Assembly: GCA_030039005.1 (NCBI GenBank) | Contig: JASHQT010000512.1 | Span: 1 to 18,570 of the forward strand | From: Bryobacteraceae bacterium | Lineage (GTDB): Bacteria > Acidobacteriota > Terriglobia > Bryobacterales > Bryobacteraceae | Length of the DNA stretch: 18,570 nt | Direction of reading: 5' to 3' | Notes under the pieces: model-generated | What the model was told of the DNA's origin: nothing | Database searches by the model: none | What the model saw: only the letters and a program-made list of their open reading frames with translations | Made by a program: the position numbers and the translations under genes | Part shown: one piece after another, positions 7,869 to 14,181 of the stretch | How the letters are laid out: each line of letters begins with the position of its first letter | Numbering within the stretch: position 1 is the first letter of the stretch

Positions 7869-8135
7869 GTGAACAAGCGAGCCATCACCTGGTTGCTGGC
7901 GGCGCTGCTGGCGCTCGCGGGCGCGGCGGCTGCGCCTGCGTCGACCGCGCGCACTCGCGATGCCGGAATGCTCATCGTCTGGATCGCGCAAGATCGCGCC
8001 GAACAGCAAATTCCAGTCCGGGCGCGAGTGGCTCGTTGCGCACCCGTGCTGGTGCGATCCGGCTACGAAGCCCCCGCCCCAACCCGGATTTTCGCCGCGT
8101 TCCTTTATCAACGTCCTCCTCCTGCTCTTCGATAG
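7869..8135 (+). CDS. Small exported protein upstream of secA; candidate SecM-like secretion monitor
   Basis: An 88-codon ORF starting at GTG. It begins with a textbook signal peptide: NKR n-region, hydrophobic core TWLLAALLALAGAAAA, and likely cleavage near residue 22. The mature part (about 65 residues) has no recognised domain. It ends FLYQRPPPALR, with three consecutive prolines at residues 83-85 of 88, encoded CCT CCT CCT. Polyproline is a known ribosome-slowing motif, and E. coli SecM also stalls at a proline four residues from its end. The stop is 29 bases before the secA ATG. The final codons form the left arm of a hairpin that pairs with the secA ribosome site. Codons in the first half have GC-rich third positions; the last ten do not, as expected if they are also under RNA-structure constraint. 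No Shine-Dalgarno precedes the GTG, so coding status is unproven. Confidence 0.5.
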   Translation: MNKRAITWLLAALLALAGAAAAPASTARTRDAGMLIVWIAQDRAEQQIPVRARVARCAPVLVRSGYEAPAPTRIFAAFLYQRPPPALR

Positions 8136-8160
8136 CTCCCAGATCGAAGAAGAAAGGAGG
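8118..8160 (+). promoter_or_regulatory. RNA hairpin sequestering the secA ribosome-binding site
   Basis: Two stacked stems can form in the mRNA. TCTTCGAT (8126-8133) pairs perfectly over 8 bp with ATCGAAGA (8143-8150) around a 9-nt loop. CCTCCT (8118-8123) pairs over 6 bp with AGGAGG (8155-8160), which is the Shine-Dalgarno four bases before the secA ATG. The two stems are separated by a small internal loop (GC versus AGAA). The left arm lies in the last six codons and stop of the upstream ORF, so ribosomes translating or stalled there would open the structure and expose the secA site. The pairings are seen directly; the regulatory role is inferred. Confidence 0.6.
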
Positions 8161-8164
8161 CGCC

Positions 8165-10315
8165 ATGCCTAAGAAAAGCGCGGGCCAGTTCCTGCGCAAT
8201 TTGTTTCGCGGTCCGGCTGGGTCCGGATCGTTGCTTGCTACCATCAACCGGTGTCGCGAGGAATTGGACGCCCTAAGCGACTCCGAACTCAAGACGATCT
8301 CATGGCGCGACATGGATCTGGCGGGAGTTATCGCGTTGACGGCCGCAGCCGCCGAACGCGTGCTGGGCCTGAAGATGTTCGACGTCCAGTTCGAAGGCGC
8401 GCTCGCGCTCACCGAGGGAAAGATCGCCGAAATGCAGACCGGCGAAGGCAAAACGCTAGCCGCCGTTCCCACCGTCGCGTGGTTCGCGCGCGAGGGTGCG
8501 GGCGTCCACGTCCTGACGGTGAACGATTACCTGGCGCGGCGCGACGCCCAATGGATGGGCGGCATCTACGAATTCCTGGGGCTTTCAGTGGGGTTCATCC
8601 AGCAAGGCATGAATGCGGACGAGCGCCGCCGTGCCTACGCCTGCGACATCACCTACGCGACGGCCAACGAAATCGGCTTCGATCTATTGCGCGACGGGCT
8701 GGCGCTCTATCCGGGCGAGCAGGTGCAACGGGCCTTCGCGACGGCCGTGATCGACGAAGCTGATTCGATCTTGATCGATGAAGCGCGCATTCCGCTAGTG
8801 ATCGCGGGCGGCGAAGCAGGCGCGGAACCGCTGGCATACCGGGTGGACCATGTCACGCGTCATTTCCGCCGCTGGCGTCATTTCACGCTGGACGAATACG
8901 CGCGCAATATCGCGCTTACTGACGCGGGCATTCGCGCGGTGGAAACTTCGTTCGGCTGCGGCAATCTCTTCGATGAACACAATCTTGCGCTGCTGACCGC
9001 GGTCCAGGATTCCCTCCACGCGCACGCGCTGTTGCGCCGCGACGTCGACTATCTGGTGAAGAACGGCGCGATCGAATCCGTCGACGAATTCAAGGGCCGC
9101 ATCGCGGAGAACCGGCGCTGGCCGGCAGGTTTGCACACTGCCATCGAGGCCAAGGAAGGCGTGGCGCTTAAGACGCAGGGGCGGATTCTCGGGTCCATCA
9201 CCTTGCAAAACCTGATGTCACTTTATCCGCAGATCTGCGGGATGACCGGGACCGCCGCTACGCAGGCCGAAGAATTCCGTCTGGTGTACGGGCTGGAGGT
9301 GGAAGTGATTCCCACCCATCGGCCGGTCATTCGCGTGGATTCGCCCGACGTCGTCTTCGCGCATCGAGGGGACAAGGAACTGGCCGTGCTCGGTGAAATC
9401 CGCAAAATGCACGCCACAGGCCGGCCGGTGCTGGTGGGAACGCGCAGCGTGGAGGAGTCCGAACGCTTGAGTGCGCGGCTTTCCGGTTCAAATCAAGCGG
9501 AGGTTCCTCACCAGGTGCTGAACGCGCGACATGAAGAGCTGGAAGCCGGAATGATCGCCCGCGCCGGCGAGCGCGGCGCCGTCACGATTTCGACCAATAT
9601 GGCTGGCCGCGGCACGGATATCCGATTGGGCGAGGGCGTGGCCGAGCTCGGCGGATTGCACGTGATCGGGACCAATCGCCACGAGAGCCGCCGCATCGAT
9701 CATCAATTGCGCGGCCGCGCGGGGCGGCAGGGCGATCCGGGCAGCTCGCGATTTTTCGTCTCGCTCGAAGACGATCTGCTGGTGAAATACGGTGGCCAGC
9801 GGCGCGGCGCGGAGCGGGATTTCGACTTGGATATCGAGCAGATCCAACGCATCGCCGAGGGACAAAATCTCGAAATCCGGCGCTTTCTGCAAAAATACGA
9901 GAGCGTCATCGAGGGACAGCGGCAGAAGATGCAGCGTCGGCGCCAGGCGATCCTGATCGGCGAGACGGCCGTTTCCTCTGAGTTGGAGCAATTGGTCGCC
10001 CTCCGCACCATCGACGATCTCTGGGCCGATTATTTGTTTACCATCACCGATCTCCGTGAAGGCATCCAGTGGATTTCCTGGGGCGGCCGCGACCCGCTGC
10101 ACGAGTATCTAGCTTCGGTCCATGCCATCTTCACCAAGCTCGAAGAAGATCTGGACAGCGAAATCGCGACTCGCCTGGAAGCGGCTCAGACATCAGGCTT
10201 GGACCCCACCGAGCGCGGCGCCACTTGGACCTATCTGACAACAGACCAGCCGTTCGGAACGGGCACCGAGCGGATCCTGCGCGGTTTGCTGCGCAAGAAC
10301 AGGAATCAGGGCTGA
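8165..10315 (+). CDS. secA: SecA-type preprotein translocase ATPase, short form lacking the helical wing domain
   Basis: A 716-residue SecA homologue: the cytoplasmic motor that drives unfolded preproteins through SecYEG. Start is the ATG at 8165 behind AAAGGAGG. Motor motifs are intact: Walker A QTGEGKT (91-97), IDEAD (196-200) followed by SILIDEARIP, the RRWPAGLHTAIEAKEGV segment (317-333), MAGRGTDI (479-486) and RGRAGRQGD (516-524). A preprotein cross-linking region lies between NBD1 halves (about 210-320). After the DIR..L-Q-YE/ESV helix (568-582) the sequence passes almost directly to the scaffold/two-helix-finger part (TIDDLWADYL to DPLHEY, 615-647). The helical wing domain is therefore missing, and there is no C-terminal zinc-binding tail. 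Standard SecA is about 800-900 residues, so this is probably a second, specialised SecA (SecA2-like). Confidence 0.88.
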   Translation: MPKKSAGQFLRNLFRGPAGSGSLLATINRCREELDALSDSELKTISWRDMDLAGVIALTAAAAERVLGLKMFDVQFEGALALTEGKIAEMQTGEGKTLAAVPTVAWFAREGAGVHVLTVNDYLARRDAQWMGGIYEFLGLSVGFIQQGMNADERRRAYACDITYATANEIGFDLLRDGLALYPGEQVQRAFATAVIDEADSILIDEARIPLVIAGGEAGAEPLAYRVDHVTRHFRRWRHFTLDEYARNIALTDAGIRAVETSFGCGNLFDEHNLALLTAVQDSLHAHALLRRDVDYLVKNGAIESVDEFKGRIAENRRWPAGLHTAIEAKEGVALKTQGRILGSITLQNLMSLYPQICGMTGTAATQAEEFRLVYGLEVEVIPTHRPVIRVDSPDVVFAHRGDKELAVLGEIRKMHATGRPVLVGTRSVEESERLSARLSGSNQAEVPHQVLNARHEELEAGMIARAGERGAVTISTNMAGRGTDIRLGEGVAELGGLHVIGTNRHESRRIDHQLRGRAGRQGDPGSSRFFVSLEDDLLVKYGGQRRGAERDFDLDIEQIQRIAEGQNLEIRRFLQKYESVIEGQRQKMQRRRQAILIGETAVSSELEQLVALRTIDDLWADYLFTITDLREGIQWISWGGRDPLHEYLASVHAIFTKLEEDLDSEIATRLEAAQTSGLDPTERGATWTYLTTDQPFGTGTERILRGLLRKNRNQG

Positions 10316-10328
10316 ATCGCTGGCGGGC

Positions 10329-10976
10329 TTACGCGACCAAAGCCACACAGCCGGCGATGATCAGCGCGCCCGCCCACAGCAGATCCAGATTGAACCAGCC
10401 CTTGCGCAGCAGGGAGAGCCCGAGTTTGCGATACACCACGATCGCGATCAGAGCGGTGACGCTTAAGTAGCCGAACGTGTGGACCAGCGTGGCGGACACG
10501 CCGGTCCAAGCGCCGGCGGCAGGGGCCGCGTGCATGTGGTGTTCATGCCCGCCGGCCATCGTGCTCGGCGCGGCGGAATGCAGCACAATCGGCAGCACCA
10601 TCAAGCCCGCGCCATGCGCGCTGGCCATGAGGAAGGACCAGAACATCAGATCCCGAAAACCCACTTGCATTCCGCCCCACGCGAAATGCTTGCGCCGCAG
10701 CAGGCGAAAAATGCCGAGTGCAATCAGGGCCAGGGCCACAACGATCTGCACGTATCCCAGCGGCAGAACAATCTGAATCAGTCCCGCGAGCGCCACGGCC
10801 AAGCCGATGGAAAGTGCGTGCCCCAAACCGATGGGCACGATCGCGCGAGCCACGGCCTTAGTGGCATGCTCCTGCATCCCTCGCGCGACTGCGAACAGCC
10901 ACCCCATTCCGGGGTTGATGCCGTGATAGGCGCCCAGCAAAAATAGCGCGGTCCATCCCAACGAACCCGGCGTCAT
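10329..10976 (-). CDS. Polytopic membrane protein with His-rich loop, coupled to SBP56
   Basis: A 215-residue inner-membrane protein with about six hydrophobic segments (roughly 7-31, 46-70, 74-92, 108-133, 160-181, 197-214). Conserved-looking membrane motifs are HGINPGMGW (18-26), GHALS (52-56) and HGAG (121-124), and a loop at 142-150 is His-rich (GGHEHHMHA). Paired His/Gly motifs in helices and a His-rich loop recall metal transporters of the NicO/RcnA/HupE kind, but membership is not certain. The ATG at 10976 overlaps the TGA of the preceding SBP56 gene as ATGA; a TTG three codons upstream is also open. The coupling suggests the protein serves the metalloenzyme SBP56, perhaps by metal supply, which is an inference. 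Confidence 0.75.
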   Translation of the reverse strand: MTPGSLGWTALFLLGAYHGINPGMGWLFAVARGMQEHATKAVARAIVPIGLGHALSIGLAVALAGLIQIVLPLGYVQIVVALALIALGIFRLLRRKHFAWGGMQVGFRDLMFWSFLMASAHGAGLMVLPIVLHSAAPSTMAGGHEHHMHAAPAAGAWTGVSATLVHTFGYLSVTALIAIVVYRKLGLSLLRKGWFNLDLLWAGALIIAGCVALVA

Positions 10977-12367
10977 GAATAGCAATACGAATCCGAAGAG
11001 GCGTCGCCGCCCTCCAGACGCACCTGATGCCCACGCAACTCGCCGAATTCCAGGAAGAATTTCGGATCAAGCTCCATCCCACCATCGGGCTGCGCGTCCA
11101 GCTTCACCATCCAGCTTCGAACGCCTTCCGGATAAAATTGCGCGTCCCAAGGCGAATAGAGGGAATTGGTGAAATAAACGCGCTTGCCGTCGCGGCTCAA
11201 CTCCACCATTTGCGGACCGCCGTTCAACGGCTTCTGCGGCGCTTTCGGATGCGCGGCATGGCGCACGATGCCACCCAGATGCACCGAGCCGGTCTTCTTG
11301 GGATGAAACGGATCGCTCACGTCGTATTGCAGGAACTCGCCGGTGCCCCAGCAGGAAACGTACAGAAAGCGGTCGTCGAGCGAGAGATTGATGTCGGTAA
11401 TCAACGGGGGCACCGCTTTGAAACCTTGCAGCAAGGGCGGCAGCAACTCCGGATCGGCGGGTTCGGCGGGGATGTCGATGATCTTTTTAACGCCCCATTT
11501 GCCGTCTTCGCGATGCCAGGTCCAGATGGACGCGGAGAGATCCTTCAGCGAGACCACCACTCCCAGGAAACCATATGCGCGCGTGGGATCATGCGCGGGC
11601 CGCAGCTCGAGCGCCATTTGATATTCGGGGCCAAGCTCGATTTCCTGCAGGTGACGCCGCTTTCGGAGATCCCAAATGTGCAGTTTGTGACCGTAGCCGC
11701 CCTTGAGCAGAATCTCCGGATTCAAACCGTGTCGCACCATGTTGGGCGTACCCCACTCGCTGGTGACCACGGTGTCCAATCCCAAGTGCCACCAAAAATC
11801 GTAGGCCAGTTGCTGCGGGCCGCGATCGAGCTCCCACTTGCCGAGAATGTCAAAGCTGTCGTGATCGATGACGAAGATTCCGCCCGGCCCGTCGCCCGCG
11901 GGCGTTCCCAGCGCGCTGGCATAAATTCCCTCCGGACCGCAGTGGATGGTGTGCGGCGACGCGTAGCCGGCGCGATCGGCCAGCGTTTCCGGCTCGATTA
12001 CCTTCACGATTTGCGGCTTCTTCGGGTCCGGCTTGGTGTCCACGACATGAATGCGCGAGGAGTTGATGCCCGGTACGATCAGGTATCTCCGTTCGATATG
12101 CGGATGCGGCGCGTACGGGCACAAGCTGGCGCTGCAGGCGTTCCAACCAAAATGATGCAGCTCGTCGCCCACGTTCGGCATGTCGAGCTGGCCGACGATG
12201 TGCCCGTAGCCGGTGGACTGCGGATCGACGTCGACCACCCCAAGAGCGTCCGGACGCTGATTGCCATTGGCATTGAGCATGGCGACATACGCCAGCTTTT
12301 CGGGAGGGGCTGCCATCGCCAGCTTGGGAGACGGGTAAAAACTCGGGTCGGGGCGCCAGAGGCTCAT
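10973..12367 (-). CDS. Selenium-binding protein 56 / methanethiol oxidase family
   Basis: A 464-residue seven-bladed beta-propeller protein of the SELENBP1/SBP56 family. Characterised members (human SELENBP1, Hyphomicrobium MtoX) oxidise methanethiol to formaldehyde, H2S and H2O2 and use copper. Recognisable family blocks are GDELHHFGWNACS (67-79, with C78), ASPHTIHCGPEG (136-147), TSEWGTPN (202-209), KLHIWDL (228-234), SLDDRFLYVSCWGTGE (329-344) and the C-terminal GHQVRLEGGDASSDSYCYS. Histidines 71/72, 139 and 142 are candidate copper ligands. The usual selenium-site pair appears as C78 and C83 rather than adjacent cysteines. No export signal is visible. Start is the ATG at 12367 with AAAGGA eight bases ahead. 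Downstream partner is a coupled membrane protein rather than the SCO1/MauG pair seen in some mto operons. Confidence 0.92.
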   Translation of the reverse strand: MSLWRPDPSFYPSPKLAMAAPPEKLAYVAMLNANGNQRPDALGVVDVDPQSTGYGHIVGQLDMPNVGDELHHFGWNACSASLCPYAPHPHIERRYLIVPGINSSRIHVVDTKPDPKKPQIVKVIEPETLADRAGYASPHTIHCGPEGIYASALGTPAGDGPGGIFVIDHDSFDILGKWELDRGPQQLAYDFWWHLGLDTVVTSEWGTPNMVRHGLNPEILLKGGYGHKLHIWDLRKRRHLQEIELGPEYQMALELRPAHDPTRAYGFLGVVVSLKDLSASIWTWHREDGKWGVKKIIDIPAEPADPELLPPLLQGFKAVPPLITDINLSLDDRFLYVSCWGTGEFLQYDVSDPFHPKKTGSVHLGGIVRHAAHPKAPQKPLNGGPQMVELSRDGKRVYFTNSLYSPWDAQFYPEGVRSWMVKLDAQPDGGMELDPKFFLEFGELRGHQVRLEGGDASSDSYCYS

Positions 12368-12368
12368 C

Positions 12369-12383
12369 GGAAAGATCCTTTCC
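12369..12383 (-). promoter_or_regulatory. Perfect palindrome overlapping the SBP56 ribosome site
   Basis: GGAAAG (12369-12374), spacer ATC, CTTTCC (12378-12383). On the minus-strand message this is a 6-bp stem with a 3-nt loop that contains the AAAGGA ribosome site and ends two bases before the ATG. It could be a repressor operator or a translation-limiting hairpin. The rest of the divergent gap to the sigma-factor gene (12384-12533) shows no clear promoter. Confidence 0.4.
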
Positions 12384-12533
12384 CAGGCATTCTAGCGCGT
12401 GCTATCGGCAGAAACGCGGCCCGAGCGCCGCCGGTGCGAAAATTGGGTCAGAGCCGGAAACATTAGGGACGGCCGTTACGAAGTGGTTTCGTCTTTTTTG
12501 CCCCGGATTGCGTCTCTGGATTGGAGCCGAAAT

Positions 12534-13082
12534 TTGATCTTTCGGGAGGTTGAGGACCGCGACCTGATCGCCAAGGCGCGACGAGGGCACGTGGAAGCCT
12601 ACAACGTGCTCGTCTCGCGCTGGGAGAAACGTGTCTTCAATTATCTCCTGCGATTGGTGGGCGAGCGTGAGGACGCTCTCGATCTCAGCCAGGACGTGTT
12701 TTTGAAGGCCTATCAGAATTTGAAAAAGCTCGACGATCCGGCGAAATTCCCCGCCTGGCTGTTTCGCATCGCGCACAATGAGGCGTACTCGTTACTACGG
12801 CGGGCGAAGCCGGAGGGCGAAATCACCGCTGAACCCCGGATAGCCGAAGCGAGCGGCGGGCTGTTTCCCATCGAATCGGCGCTCGCGGTGCGTAGCGCGC
12901 TCGCCAAGCTCTCGGGCGATCAGCGCGAGGCGGTGCTGCTCAAGGTCTACCAGGGATTCAAATTCGAGGAAATGGCGGAAATTCTCTCCTGCCCGGTCTC
13001 GACGGTGAAGTCCCGTTTGTACACGGCGCTCGATCTTCTGAAACAAACATTGGCTCCAGTGAATAGCGGAGGCGCGCAATGA
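12534..13082 (+). CDS. ECF-type RNA polymerase sigma factor
   Basis: A sigma-70-family ECF factor, about 182 residues from the TTG at 12534. Region 2 spans roughly DLIAKARRGHVEAYN to DPAKFPAWLFRIAHNEAYSLLRR, with the DALDLSQDVFLKAYQ helix that contacts core polymerase and the -10. Region 4 is LSGDQREAVLLKVYQGFKFEEMAEILSCPVSTVKSRLYTALDLLKQ, a helix-turn-helix for the -35. The start is uncertain: TTG 12534 has GGAG seven bases ahead and sits just before the conserved domain; GTG 12483 (after GGACGG) and GTG 12399 are in frame but would add residues with no family resemblance. The stop overlaps the next ATG (ATGA), pairing it with the anti-sigma factor. By analogy with other ECF pairs, it may activate its own operon, which here continues into the type II secretion genes. 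Confidence 0.9.
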   Translation: MIFREVEDRDLIAKARRGHVEAYNVLVSRWEKRVFNYLLRLVGEREDALDLSQDVFLKAYQNLKKLDDPAKFPAWLFRIAHNEAYSLLRRAKPEGEITAEPRIAEASGGLFPIESALAVRSALAKLSGDQREAVLLKVYQGFKFEEMAEILSCPVSTVKSRLYTALDLLKQTLAPVNSGGAQ

Positions 13083-13651
13083 GTCCAGAAACGACTTGCT
13101 CCAGCAATGTGGATTTGAAGGCATATATTTTGGGTGAAGCGGCGGCGGGCGAACGCAGCGCGGTGGAAGATCACCTGCGCGCGTGCGAAGCCTGCCGCGA
13201 AGAGTTGGACCGGTTGAAGCTGACGCAGGTCGCGCTGGCGTCGCTCCCGGACGAAGTGATCCCGCAGCGCATCGCGTTCGTTTCCGATCGCGTGTTTGAG
13301 CCGCGCTGGTGGCAGACGATCTGGCGCTCGGGGCCGGTGATGGGGTTCGCCTCAGCGATCGTGTTAGCGGCAGCGATTCTGGTGCATGGCTTCGGCGCGG
13401 CGCCCGCCGCCATCGATACCGCGCAGATCGAGAAACGTGTGGATGCCCAGGTGAACGCGCGGGTGACTGCGGCGGTCAGCGCGGCGCAGGCCCAACAGTC
13501 CGCCGAATTCGCGAAGGAATTGCAGGCAAGCGAGGCTCGTTTTGAACGCCAGCGCCAGGACGATCTGGCGGATGTGCAACAGTACGCCGCCTATTTAAAA
13601 CAACAGATGGCCCGCTTCGAAGTGGCCAGCAATGGAGGATACGGACAATGA
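13079..13651 (+). CDS. Membrane-anchored zf-HC2 anti-sigma factor
   Basis: A 190-residue anti-sigma factor expected to hold the upstream ECF sigma at the membrane. The N-terminal cytoplasmic zinc motif reads H32-x3-C36-x2-C39 (VEDHLRACEACREEL) within the usual LKAYILGEAAAGER helix. One transmembrane segment lies at about 85-107. The outer part, 112-182, is a long Ala/Gln/Arg-rich helix with coiled-coil heptad character (QIEKRVDAQVNARV, EARFERQRQDDLADVQQYA). It starts within the sigma stop (ATGA) and ends overlapping the next start in the same way, so all three should be translated in step. The coiled-coil outer domain may sense a periplasmic partner, possibly the next gene product. The family call is firm; the signal is unknown. 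Confidence 0.88.
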   Translation: MSPETTCSSNVDLKAYILGEAAAGERSAVEDHLRACEACREELDRLKLTQVALASLPDEVIPQRIAFVSDRVFEPRWWQTIWRSGPVMGFASAIVLAAAILVHGFGAAPAAIDTAQIEKRVDAQVNARVTAAVSAAQAQQSAEFAKELQASEARFERQRQDDLADVQQYAAYLKQQMARFEVASNGGYGQ

Positions 13652-14178
13652 AAATCGCTGCTGTCGCTTTACTGGCGCTGTGCGCGCTACCGGGCGGGTC
13701 CCTAGCTGACAACCCGAAGGTCAACCGGGCCATGATCGAAGCCATGCAACAGAGCATGGACCGCAAACTGGCCGCGATCTGGCCCCAGGATCCGGCCGAA
13801 GTGCTGGGCCTCTCCCAGGGCGCATACATCCAAGGTTACGGGGCCGTGTTTTTGGGCGAACTCAACGCCGCGCCTACCGCCGGGATCACTCCATTCCATC
13901 CGTCCGTGACGCCGGAGGAGATCCGCCGGACGCACGATAAGAAGCTGCAGCGCCTCGCGGCCATTCGCAGCGCCATGCGTTCCGTGTTGATGGATTCGGC
14001 GCGGTCGCTGGACGCCGTTCCGGCTGTTGAGCAGGTCACCGTCGGGCTGTCGCTGTTTTATTGGAAATGGGAGAATCGCGACGGCCTGCCCGGGCAGATC
14101 GTGATGCACGCCCAGCGCAAGGCGCTTCTCGAAGCCGCCAACGCCGAGCAGGCTTCCATTTCCACCGAAGAGTTTTAG
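13648..14178 (+). CDS. Small secreted protein of unknown function in the sigma/anti-sigma operon
   Basis: A 176-residue protein with a clear signal peptide (MKIAAVALLALCALPGGSLA, cleavage near 20). The mature part is predicted mostly helical and has no motif I recognise. Distinct stretches are VNRAMIEAMQQSMDRKLAAIWP (25-46), LSQGAYIQGYGAVFLGELNAAP (55-76) and VTVGLSLFYWKWENRDGLPGQIVM (130-153). Its ATG overlaps the anti-sigma stop (ATGA), and gspE begins three bases after its own stop. The position suggests an extracytoplasmic partner of the anti-sigma factor or an accessory factor for secretion; both are inferences from context only. Confidence 0.8.
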   Translation: MKIAAVALLALCALPGGSLADNPKVNRAMIEAMQQSMDRKLAAIWPQDPAEVLGLSQGAYIQGYGAVFLGELNAAPTAGITPFHPSVTPEEIRRTHDKKLQRLAAIRSAMRSVLMDSARSLDAVPAVEQVTVGLSLFYWKWENRDGLPGQIVMHAQRKALLEAANAEQASISTEEF

Positions 14179-14181
14179 CCC

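Noticed and set aside
7975..8020. IVWIAQ in the small ORF resembles the VWISQ of the E. coli SecM arrest sequence
   Set aside because: The rest of the SecM pattern (WIxxxxGIRAGP spacing) is not present, so this looks like chance. The SecM comparison rests on layout and RNA pairing, not on this similarity.
7960..8172. Alternative 70-residue ORF overlapping the secA leader region, ending inside the secA start
   Set aside because: It has no signal peptide, no ribosome site and no recognisable motif, and its codon bias is poorer than that of the 7869 frame. It is treated as a shadow, although it cannot be excluded by eye.
10313..10331. Terminator between convergent secA and the membrane-protein gene
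   Set aside because: Only 13 bases separate the stops and no stem or T-run is present. The same is true of the 6-bp convergent gap at 2783-2788.
11027..12466. Plus-strand ORF of 479 codons opposite the SBP56 gene
   Set aside because: It is a mirror of the conserved SBP56 coding sequence, with no motif or ribosome site.
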